From Castor canadensis (lineage: Eukaryota; Chordata; Mammalia; Rodentia; Castoridae), in the NCBI RefSeq assembly GCF_047511655.1, contig NC_133401.1, positions 42,613,570-42,677,569 on the forward strand: a stretch of 64,000 nucleotides of DNA. Direction: 5' to 3'. The translations under genes were made by a program, and so were the position numbers. Below the pieces are notes generated by a model. That model ran no database searches. It was not told where the DNA came from and worked only from the letters and a program-made list of their open reading frames with translations. Shown here in pieces: positions 1-10,300 of this stretch. The stretch's first letter is position 1. Every line of letters begins with the position of its first letter.

Positions 1-439
1 CAACTGTCTTGTCCATGGCTTGTAGCAAGATATGGCCATACAAGTACTCAGAGTCACAGTGACCTCTCACCTGTTATCTGACTTACTGAGTCACGGAGGA
101 AGTGAGGGGTTTTTTCATCATTTGCAGGTTTTGACCGTTGAGCTAGGGTCTGCAACCTCAGAATTTAACTAGAATCATCTTTGGAAGACACCTCACTTGA
201 GGGGCCAGAAGAGTGATTCTGTTACAAGCAGCAAACCTTGCCCTCCTTATCCCACTCTGGCCCCATATGGGAACACAGGGCCTTGCTGGTTCTGTGGGCC
301 AGGCAGAGGTGGCTTTGGTCAGTGTGCTTTGTGGGTGTGGAGAGAATGAGGAGGGGGAGGAGAGCCACCCAGGCTTATGGCCACTGGGGGAATCTCGAGC
401 CCTAACACTGTAACTTCTGTTTCTTAGACTGTTTCAAAG

Positions 440-830
440 GAAAAGGCAAAACTGTGCATTTTTATAATTTTTTCCCTATATTATAGGTTGGGATCTTTTA
501 TACATTTTATTACAAAGATTTGTAGCTCAGTACTTCAGCTTTTTACATGAAATTTTTAATGAAAAAAGTTAAACATTCTCATAAGTAGTGTGAATAGTGC
601 ATTGAACCCTTACGCACTGATTACCCAGAGGTAATGGTTGCCAAGATTTTGCCCATTTCCTTCATATCCTGTCTCCATTTTCTTTGCGGAACTGTTTAAA
701 AGCAAATCCCAGATAGCATGTCATTTCACCTCTGTACCCTTCAGTAAGCATTTCTAGGGAAATACGGTTATTGTGTTCTATCAGCTGTAATGCTATTATC
801 ATATCTAACAAAATAAACCATAGTACCCAG
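440..830 (-). mobile_element. Old LINE-1-type 3'-end remnant
   Basis: AT-rich decayed repeat. The segment around 700-830 (aaatcccagatagcatgtc, then attatcatatctaacaaaat) resembles a common 3' region of old mammalian L1 elements read in reverse. Family assignment is from memory and only tentative. Confidence 0.35.
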
Positions 831-1972
831 GTAAAATCAAATGACTTTGAAGGTCAAGCATGTCTCTGGCCAGCGTTTTGTTCTAGTCAGAAGCCACGTG
901 AAGCCCACCCATTGTAGCTGGTTGTCCTGTCTCTTTACTCTCTCTAGACCTAGAGCGGGCACTCCTCTCTCTCCCTTTCCCCATGTAATTGATGTATAAA
1001 AACAGTTGTCCTGCCTTCTGGATTTGTTTGCTTCCTTGTGTTGCCCTTCAGCCCGTTCCACTGCACCATGAATGATGGACTCCTTTTCCCCTACTCTGAG
1101 TGTAAGTCTGAGAATCTAGATTTGACAGTTATGTACACCACATACAGAATAGTGGAGAAAGCAGGATATTGCTGTCATTACAGCGGTGAAGACCTGGGAA
1201 CACAGTTACTAATTAGTATCTACATGACGGTTTGACATGAGGTCCATGTTGAGGGTGTTGTGTGTGCTGGAACTCATAAACTTACTATGGAGAATCAAAG
1301 AGCCTGTATCAGGAGTCAGAGGAAATAGTTAGGGTGGTAAATTCCCACAGATGGAATCCCCAGACTTGCTTCAAGTAACTGACTTTGCAACTTGAAAGAG
1401 ACATTGTCAGAGTTGGAGGCCCCCAAGTTCTAGTCTGTTCCAAATTTTTGCGTGATGACAGTGGTTTCTCTGATGTGGTAAGCTTTGGTTTCCCTCCATT
1501 TTCTTTCTAAATGATCATTGGAGTAGAGAGGAATTAAACAGACATGACCTTGACCCCTTATATGACCTCTACAGATAACAAACCAGGATTAGCACACTTG
1601 ACAGTGTCTTTTTCTAAAATTAATGAAAGTTCTAGAAATAATGGTTACCTTCTAACTTGATTTGATTTAGGAAATCTTTGGATAAATAGAATAAGCATGG
1701 TTCTTGATAATTTTGCTAAAGGCAAAAAAGCAGCAGCCTGTATATGTTTGAGGATGAGCCTGATCTCCGCCAGTGTATTCAGCAGTTGCACTACAGTGTT
1801 AGCGTGGCACAGCCTTCACGCTTCTAATCCAGCATTCAAAAAACACACTAGCTGGACTCTTAGTTTTGTAAGACTTCCTGTGAAACATCACAAACTGTTA
1901 GAGCATTTGGCTGGGATTTGTGACCTTTGGGACCATAAAGGCATGACTCTGGTTACAAGACGAGTCACCAAG

Positions 1973-2501
1973 CTGATTGCTGACTTTATATATATATATT
2001 ATATTTCCTTTATTGTTGCTGTGTGGGGTACATTGTGGCATTTACAAAGGTTCTTACAATATATCAACTACATCAAACTTGAATCACCCCCTGTTCTGCT
2101 CCCCTTTATCCACCCCCATCCATGCAATGGTTACAACAGGCATCATTACTGCACTTACATACACGTGTACACATATTTTGCACACTGTATTCACCCTCCT
2201 ACCCCCTTTCCCCACCACCTCCCCCTCCCACTGGTGCCACCCTCCACCCTGGGCAGGACCTGTTCCTCCTTCCTGTACTCTGATTTTTCAAAGAGAAAAG
2301 AGAAAAAACAAAAACATGACATTTTTGCTAGTTTGAGATAAAGGTAGCTATGCAGGGCATTTCCTCGTGGTATTTCCATGCATATATGTGTTGTACTCCC
2401 AGTTGGCTCATCTCCTGTAATTATCTACATTCTACCTTAGTCCCTTTCTCATGGTGGTTTCAGCCTCTAAGATTTCTGTAGAGTATCTGATCGCTGATTT
2501 T
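1973..2501 (-). mobile_element. Truncated rodent L1 3' end with decayed target-site duplication
   Basis: The insert (1988-2486) carries a C-rich tract at about 2193-2235, the complement of the G-rich tract typical of L1 3' untranslated regions. It shares its layout and the phrase gagataaaggtagctatgcag with the copy at 13.6-14.0 kb. Flanks ctgattgctgacttt (1973-1987) and ctgatcgctgatttt (2487-2501) match at 13 of 15 bases and look like an aged target-site duplication. The AT-rich left edge is the decayed poly(A) tail, so the element points to the - strand. Confidence 0.6.
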
Positions 2502-3292
2502 GTCCAGCTACATGCAGCTGAAGTACTGCTGCCCGGGCCAGGCCAGTGTGAGCTTCCAGGGCAGAAGAGGTGGCGTTGAGCTTCTCACACCAGGATGCTC
2601 CCTGCCCACTTCTCCGAGTGAGGACCTGGACAATCAGAGGAGGCCCTGGATAAGCTTGTCATCTCTGATTTCCTGGAGCTTTCTACTCACGCAGCTGGCC
2701 GGTCTTCATCAGTGACTTGGGAAACCACATTCAGCTGTGGTGGGGTGAGCTGATATGGGACAGACACTGACTACTGGGCTGTTCTCTGCTGCTTTCAGCT
2801 TGCTGTCTTTCCTCACCCCATGAAGCATTGCTAAAGAATTCTTTACATTTGTACTGTCCTCTCTGTTCTTCCCAGTGTGCGCCTTTGGAGTTCCTGAGAT
2901 GAGATCCCACTATGTGCAGGTATTCCAGTACAGGGACCTGTGAGCCATTGGTCACATACATAGCACACACTTCGGGTGCCACAGGGGATGAGACATATTG
3001 ACATCTTTGGGCAGGTGGAGATGGAGAGGGACAGCTGACTCAGCTGTGTCAGCAGCTGCCACAGGAGACTAATGTGGAGGCTGGCTAGGCGCTCTCCCCC
3101 CAGTCCCAGGCATTAGGGGACATGTGACCAAGGAAAGCAAGAGGGAAGTTAGAGGTTGCTGATTCCCAAGTGGGGGGGATGGCTAATGTTTGAATATCCA
3201 GAACATTAATGATATTCATTAATGATATTTTTTCTTTCTGAACAAGCACTCCACCACTTGAGTCAAGTCCCCGGCCCTTTTGTTTTTAGTTT

Positions 3293-3495
3293 TTTTTTTT
3301 TAATTTAATTTTTGTAGTACTGGGCCTTACATTTACTAGGCAGGTGCTCTACCTCTTGAGCCATTCCACCAGCCCTATTTTCTGTTGGGTATTTTTGAGC
3401 TAGGGTCTCGCAAACTATTTACTTGGACTAGCTTTGAATGGTGATCGTCCTGATTAGCTAGGATTACAGGCATGAGCCACTGGCACCAGTACCAT
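3293..3495 (-). mobile_element. B1-ID dimeric SINE
   Basis: Reverse-oriented SINE: a poly-T head, then an ID-like unit (tgctctacctcttgagccat), then a B1-like unit ending gctaggattacaggcatgag. This is the commonest SINE architecture in the window. Confidence 0.8.
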
Positions 3496-3599
3496 AAATT
3501 GTACAAAAGGGTTTCATTGTGATATTTACAAGATGCATATAATGTACTTTGATAATTTACCCCATCTGTATTACTCATTCTTAGTCACCCTCCGTCCTC

Positions 3600-4225
3600 C
3601 TCTCTCCTTTTTAACAGGTTTTGGTGGGGCTCACTGTGCTATTTTCACATATTTGTGTATGTGTGTGTAATATTCACCCCTCCATCACCCTCTTCTTTCC
3701 TTCCCCCCACTGGTTCCCTCGTCAAACAGCCCCCCTTTTACAATCAAGCCATGTTGCTAGTTTTCGATGCTGAGATTCTGCAGATGGGCAGAATCGTGAT
3801 GTTCGTCTTTCTGAGCTTGGCTTATCTTGCTTAGCATGAGGATCTGCAGTTCCAGCCATTTTCCTGTAAACCTCATTTCACTCTTCTTAATGACTGAATA
3901 ATACTCCATTGTATATATGTGCCACATTTTGTTTTTTTAAATTCATTGGTTTTTTAAAAATTAGCATATATTCATTGTACATATATTCATAGTGACAATT
4001 TCAAATAGACTTACATTGTTCATTGGTTAGATCACCCCCACCAGCTCTTCTCAATCTTCCCTCCTCAACCCAACCACATTTTCTTTATCCAGTCATATAC
4101 TTGGTTATCCAGCATCTCAAACATCTATATTTTGTGCTAAGAGCGTTGAGAGTCTTCTCTTCTAGCTATTTTGAGTTATATGATACAATATTGTTAACTA
4201 CACCCACTGTGTAATAAAACACCAG
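3600..4225 (-). mobile_element. LINE-1 3' UTR remnant(s)
   Basis: Contains gaataatactccattgtat near 3895 and ttccagccattttcctgtaa near 3851, phrases typical of mammalian L1 ends in reverse orientation. The right half (3930-4225) is AT-rich and looks like a second, older L1 fragment. No open frame of interest. Confidence 0.55.
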
Positions 4226-4321
4226 AGCTTACTCTTCTGTCTTACTGGGAATAAATGGTATTTCCAGTTCAGTGTACTGATTGCCTTTAAGAATATTTCC
4301 ATTCTTAGAATACTAGGAACT

Positions 4322-4494
4322 GCTGGGGATGTGGCTCAGTGGTAGAGTGATTGCATAGCATGCACAATACCCTGGGTTCAGTCTCCAGCCCTGCAAAAAT
4401 GGTGGACTGGAGAGTGGCTCAAGTGATAGGTCACCTGCCTAGCAAGCCTGATGCCCTGAGTTCAAACCCCAGTACCAGCAAAACAAAATAAAAA
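4322..4494 (+). mobile_element. Two adjacent ID-like SINEs
   Basis: Head-to-tail tRNA-derived units at 4322-4398 (gctggggatgtggctcagtg) and 4399-4494 (ending ttcaaaccccagtaccagc), the second with an A-rich tail. The A and B box positions of the parent tRNA are visible, but no cloverleaf is kept, so these are not tRNA genes. Confidence 0.75.
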
Positions 4495-5645
4495 CACCTT
4501 ACTTTCTCGTGGCCCAAGAACTTAGTTTCCAGGAAATTCACCAGTTTAGCCACTATACATTTAATAAAATACACGGCCAGGTCTCTCTGTTGGTTTGCCT
4601 TGAAAGCTGATAGGAGCAGGATATAGTAATCCTGACAGTTGAACAGAGCAAAAATCTCTATAACTCTTGTACCTAAACAGCCCTAGCCCCTGGACTCGTC
4701 CCTCACACTCTGGTGAGATGGTTCATCTGTACACAACATTCTCCAATCAACACAGGGCCTATTCTCCCTTCCCTGGTACTCCTGCTTCTTTTGCCCCTAC
4801 CCCAAACTTATCCCCATCTTTTTTTTCCAGATGGTTCTGGTGTTAGCCCTGGATGTGTTAGAACCCCAGAGAACTTTATTTTTTTTTTCCCCTCTTAACT
4901 TGACCCTTAACTCTTCCTAACACCTTATCAAGGGACTTTGTCTACCAGAAGAGGCACTTCGTGAAGAAGGGGGAAATTTGGCCCACCTCTAATGCCTTCC
5001 TCATGCTGGGTGTTGTGACCTCCTGCTTCTCTGAGGCACCCATCCTCTCCTTGGGAAGAGGGATCCAAGGACAGGCCCACCACCAGTCTCCTCATTCTTG
5101 TAGACTGCTGACTACTGAATGGTCAAGAGTGACCTCACAAAGCAGGGATTCCGTTTGTGGACCCTTCTCTGCTGCCTTGTGGAATCCAAGACTCCAAGGA
5201 AATCCCTATACAGAGATTTTTGGTTGCATGATAAAAGCGAGGAGTAAAAATTGAACATTTGGAAAATGTCTTTCTATGAGAGGGGACTTTCGAGAGTTGC
5301 TTCCAGTTCACTGTTTGATAGTGCGTCAGAAGCTTTCTACTCAAGATTCAAGAACTTTAAGTAAATACTCTTATCTCCATTAAGAAATGTGCTAAGGGTA
5401 GTGTGTTCTCCCAGCCTCTCCACAGACACCAGTCTACTTCTCAGACGCAGGAGCACGTCCGGGACAGTCCAGTTTCTCTGGTTGGTGAGGTTGGCACATT
5501 GTTACTGACCTGCAGACTGAATGATGAGTTTGAGTCAGTGTGGTCTTTTCCTACTCCTTATTAGATAATCAGAAGGCATTTATTATTTGTGAATTTTTTT
5601 ACTATAGCCCCCTTCTAAAAGCAGATAATAAAAATTACACATCTT

Positions 5646-5716
5646 GGGCTGGAGGCATGGCTCCAGTGGCAGAGCACCCTGAGTTCAGTCCCTAGTGCTG
5701 CCCTCCCCCCAAAAAA
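5646..5716 (+). mobile_element. Internally deleted ID-like SINE
   Basis: Starts ggctggaggcatggct and jumps from the A-box half directly to gagttcagtccctagtgctg, so about 25 internal bases are missing. A short A-rich tail follows. Confidence 0.65.
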
Positions 5717-5765
5717 GATACATCTTTTTAAAAAATCATAAAGGTACACACATTCTGGGGTTTTT

Positions 5766-5856
5766 GTTTTTTTGTGTTTGTCTTTGTTGCCCTGACTGAT
5801 CTTGAACTCGTAGGCTCAAGCAGTCCTCCTGCCTCAGTCCGTCACGCCTGGTTACA
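5766..5856 (-). mobile_element. B1-like SINE monomer fragment
   Basis: Reverse B1-like body with gatcttgaactcgtaggctc and cctcctgcctcagtccgtca. No ID partner. Confidence 0.55.
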
Positions 5857-5864
5857 TTCTCTCT

Positions 5865-6600
5865 CTATTTTTTTACCTTTATGACAATGTTCATTTTTTA
5901 CCTATAATGGGGAGAAAGTAATAGTCTTTGTGAACATTTACAAAGTGCAGATAAATGTAAATACATAAGAACAACTTGTAAACTCACCATCCATGGCAGA
6001 TACTCTCAACAATCTGGCATATTTCCCGCTGAGTTTTTTCTACCCAGTTTTGCAAGGGTGAGATTTTTTTTTTTGTGTGTGGTACTGGGAGTTGAATTTA
6101 GGGTCTCTACCTAGCCCTTCCATGTCCCCAAGCTCGTTTTGCTTTTTTGATTATTTTTTAGATAAAGTCTTGTACTTTTGCCTAGGCTGGCCTCACACTG
6201 TGATCTTATCTCTGCCTCCTGAATAGCTGGGATTATAAATATGCGCCACCATGCCTAGCTTGTTGTTTGAGATAGGATCTTGCTAACTTTTTGCCTGGGC
6301 TGGCCTTGAACTGTGATCCTCCTATCTCTCTCTGCCTTATTAGTAGCTGAGATTGCAGGCATGTGCCACCAGGAGATAATTTTGAGTTGACAACTTTATA
6401 TCTTCTTTTTCTATTTTGCTCTCTGCCAGATCATAAACGTTTTTCTAAACCATGAAAAAAATGTATAGACGTATTTTAGTGTTGGTATTTCTTGAGATGA
6501 ATGTGCTATAATTTACTGAGCCAGCATTTTTTATTAAATTTTAAATTGTTTTCAAGTGCTCACTACTGTCAAATAATACTGGGATGAACATCTTTAGTCA
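5865..6600. repeat. Old interspersed repeat, split by a SINE
   Basis: 5880-6060 and 6375-6600 are AT-rich and contain phrases seen in old LINE tails (caccatccatggcagatact; actgggatgaacatcttt). The SINE at 6065-6375 separates the halves. Low-confidence family call. Confidence 0.3.
6065..6375 (-). mobile_element. ID-B1-B1 trimeric SINE
   Basis: Reverse-oriented: a degenerate ID-like unit at 6075-6135, then two B1-like units ending gctgggattataaatatgcg (about 6227) and gctgagattgcaggcatgtg (about 6347). In sense direction the order is B1-B1-ID. Confidence 0.7.
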
Positions 6601-6914
6601 CAGTCACTGTCTGCCTGGGGATAGAGGTGTGACCAGGAGTGAGGACGTGAACATCACTGGACTTCCCTGGTGGTCACAGTGGGGAAGGCTGTCACACGCC
6701 ACTCTTGCCAGGATTAGTATGATCATGTTTAAGCCCTGGGGGAAAGATTTCGACCTTTTTCTTTTTCTTTCATGAATTGACTATGTGCCCATTTTCTCTC
6801 TGGTGTTCAGTTTTTTAAATCATTGATCTGTAAGCATTTATAAGGGTGATTATTTCATTATTATCAGAATTTCCTACCTGACTGAGGATGTTTGGTTGTG
6901 TCACACAGTGTCCC

Positions 6915-6972
6915 CATGCTTACTGTATTGCCTGGCAGTAGTCAATAAAAATTAATTGAATGAATAAACAAA
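6915..6972 (+). mobile_element. MIR-like tail
   Basis: tgcctggcagtagtcaataa followed by gaatgaataaac resembles the 3' end of MIR elements. Confidence 0.45.
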
Positions 6973-7213
6973 GATGATTCTTTCTTTGGCATAAGGGTGA
7001 CCGTTCTTTTTCGGGGTTCAGGGAGAGGGAACTGAGTACCCAGGGGACATGTGTGCATGTGTCAGTGGTCATTCATTCCCTGGCCATTGTCATTGAAATT
7101 TCTGTTCACAGGAGGGCAGAGCAGACCCTCCTCCTTACAGAAAGTTGGGCGTAGTGGGGGCTGAGCTCTTTGGAATGATAACCGCAGCTCTGCTCTGCAT
7201 GGCCTTTGGACAG

Positions 7214-7367
7214 GAGGAAAGATGAAGAGTGCCAGGTGTTTGTGAGGAGAGTGGTTAACAGTAGGATCTTCAAGTTGATCATGATAGGCACCATCTCACT
7301 CAACGCTGTGTTCATGGTCCTGTGGACTGACTATGACATACGATACCGCCTGTTCAGAGTCTTCGAG
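7214..7367 (+). CDS. CATSPER3: CATSPER3 exon 2 (N-terminal linker and S1)
   Basis: Acceptor tttggacag ends at 7213 and donor gtaagc starts at 7368. The first base completes a split codon, probably lysine. The exon then encodes 51 residues from RKDEEC to RLFRVFE, including S1 ([20 protein letters not shown]). Total length is 154 bp and it ends on a codon boundary. Confidence 0.93.
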
Positions 7368-10300
7368 GTAAGCAGAAAAAGTGGGCCCATTTCTAAAGTC
7401 TGTTTTGTTTCTGAAAATGTTTACGATTTGGAAAGCAAAATGCTTTCCGGTAATGCTTCAAATAAAATATTCGAAGAAATTTTCCATAAGAAAACATCTA
7501 AGGACCTTTAAAATATAATTTAAAATCTGGGGGGAGGGAGGGGAGAGGAGAGGGAAGAGGAGAAGGTAGGGGAGAGGGAAGGGGAGGGGAGGGAAGAGAG
7601 GAGAGGGAAGAGGAGAAGGGAGGGGAGAAGAGAAGGTGGAGAGGAGGACAGAAGAGGATGGGAAAAGGGGAGAGGAGGAGAGGACAGTGGAGAAGGTAGA
7701 GAAGAGGGGAGGGGAGAGGAGAAGATAAAAGGGAGGGGAAGAGTAGGGGAGGGGAGGGAAGGGGAGAGAGAAGGAGAGGGGAGGGGAGAGAGGAGAATGT
7801 AGGGAAGGGGAGGGGAGGGGAATAGAGAAACATATTTAAGATACTTAACGGAAAATGTGAATCAAGAATTTGAGATCAACAAAACTGACTTTGAAGTTTT
7901 ATAAAGGGCACCAAAATGTCACCTTTTACTAAAGAATAAGCTGCAGCGGATGAAATGCCTGAGAAGCATCACAGTTGGTGCTTCTGGGAGGAGCAGCTAC
8001 ACGGGAAAGAACATGGCCTGCAATGAGCAGATCCTCTGACAGTGAGGATATGGATGCTAAAAGATGAGGGACGGGAGGAAGCTGGTCCAAAAAGTGTTCA
8101 GCCATTTTTAGTAATTGGCTTGGTGGTGATGCTGTGGGTAGTGCTGCTCTGAGACTTGGTGTAATCCAAGATCAAGCTCATGGGAGAGTTGGGGGTTTGC
8201 GGTGCTCAGATGGAACCCAGGGCCTCCTGCATAGGAGGCAAGCACTCTATCAGCGAGCTGAGCTACCCCAACCCAGGTAGTTTATTTTTATTTTCTCCTG
8301 TGTTGTTTTTTTTTTTTTTTTTTAAAGACAAGGGCTCACTATATAGCCCAGGTTGGCCTCAAACTTGCTATCCTCTTGCCTCAGCCTCCTGAGTGCTGGG
8401 ATTACAGGTGTGCACCACCATCCTGTGTTCTTGAGAACAAATATGTTCATAGGAGAAAGAAGATACAACTGTATTGATATATAGACATAATTAAATAAAA
8501 GCTGTTCTACACTTGGATTGGAAATGTCAGCATAAACTACTGAGGTATTTTATTCACTGAGTGTCAAAAGGATGTGCAGGACACAATTTGAAAAGGCTTC
8601 TGCTGACTAAAATGGAATGATTCAAGGCTCATGGAGGACAATAATTACCATGATTGAAAATCATCAAAGATTGAGGTTGTGATGATACCAAAAGTCTAAC
8701 TGACCACTTCTGGAGGATGATAAGGATCTAATCCTCCCTCTTAAAACCTACTAAATTTCGGGAAGGAATGAGGCTTTACTGACTTTTTAAGATGAACTAC
8801 AATCCTGAGAGGTCCTACTCTGTGGCTACTCACTATTACAGTTCATATCTTTTTTTGTTGGTTTTGTTTTTTGAGATGGGGTCTTGCCATGTAGCCCAGG
8901 CTTTACTTAAACTCACCGTCCTCCTACCTCAGCCTCCCAAATGCTGTAATTACAGGTGTGTGCTACCATATCTGTCTTGGTGCATATCTTTATAAAGCAT
9001 CCTAGTTAATAAAAGAAAAATAAATAATAGAACATCACTAGTGTTCAATCCCCAGTGAAGTAATGAGCATCAATGACTGCTACCATCATAAAAAGAGAGA
9101 CAATCAGCCATTTTGCACCTGCTATGAAAGAATAACTTCTAGAATCTTGCCACAGATAAACCTGAACTTGGCTAAGACTTTGCCACCCGCTGCCTGTTTG
9201 CAGGAAATGCAGAGGAGAACATGCTGACCATCCAATGAGGGTGCAGCTAACAAATCCAAACTGGGATATTCTATAGGCCACACTTCGTAGATTTGTGTGT
9301 GTGTGTGTGTGTGTGTGGTATTGGGGATTGAACCCAGGTTCTTGCACATGGTAGGCAAGTGTGCTACCACTTGAGCTATGCCCCCCAATCCTACTACTTG
9401 GATTCTTTTATAGATAGATTGTAAGGAAAGAAAAAAAATGGAGGATTTAAAAAAGACCAGATTTTAAAAATTAAAAAAATGGGAAGACTAAACTATTAGT
9501 TCTAGGGATACATACATGGGTTTTTATTGTGAAGAAATGCTTGAGAGATTACTATAAAAATTTGAATCATGTTTAACTCAGGGGGAGAGAGTTGTGATTG
9601 GGTGGAATCCAAGCAGGGACTTCTGGGATAGCTGGGAATGTTCTACTTTTTAAAATTTTTGACAGTGCTGGGATTTGAACTCTGTTTCATACTTATTAGG
9701 CAGGCATTCTACCACTTGAGCCACTCCATCAGTCCTTTTTTGTGAAGGGTTTTTTGAGATAGGGTTTCATGAACTATTTGCTTGGGCTGGCTTTGAACCG
9801 TGATCCTCCTGATCTCAGCCTCCTGAGTAGCTTGGATTACAGGCGTGGGCACCAGCACCCAAACAAGTTTTACTTCTTGGCTTAGGTGGTAGTGATAGGG
9901 ATGTCTGCCTTGTAGTAATCTTCTTAGGCTTAAAGATTAAAAAGTTTAATCTTTATGGTAAAAAATACATTTCCTCTTCATGTTGGAAAAGTCTGTCATC
10001 AAAATGATGTGGCACTAGAGGCAGCAGAGGTGATGGAATGGCCAAATTCATTCTCAAAACATGCAGGGTCCACATAGCGCTGTGTCTGTGAGCGTGTTGG
10101 TGTGGTGGAGAGTTCCAGAGTCAGATCATGAACTGCAGAACGTCATGGTAGATGAAAGGCTTTATAGGGTCAAGGAGAGATGAGGAACCTAAATCCTTGG
10201 GTTACCCTCCCCAGACCACAAGGCTCACCAAGCATGTGTCCTCTAGGGACCCTGGTTTGAAAGCTTGGGGGAAGTTCTGTGCTGTGGGGTCATTCAGAAT

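Larger units (their letters stand above)
1..7213. other. Probable CATSPER3 intron 1 (repeat-rich)
   Basis: No coding exon is recognisable here. The first identified CATSPER3 exon starts at 7214 inside a codon, so transcription must begin further left, either in this stretch or before base 1. The region holds old LINE-1 3' ends, several SINEs and a MIR-like tail, listed separately. I looked for a start exon ending with the first two bases of a lysine codon before a GT donor and saw none. Confidence 0.5.

Noticed and set aside
2500..3090. Possible retropseudogene (fragments such as ALDKLVISDFLEL)
   Set aside because: No family recognised, several stops, no poly(A) tail or target-site duplication found; kept as unassigned sequence.
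4322..4494. Functional tRNA gene
   Set aside because: Box-like words belong to ID-like SINEs; no cloverleaf or 3' terminator arrangement.
7498..7833. Long - strand open frame rich in Pro, Ser and Leu
   Set aside because: It is the complement of the polypurine microsatellite; low complexity, no start or splice context.
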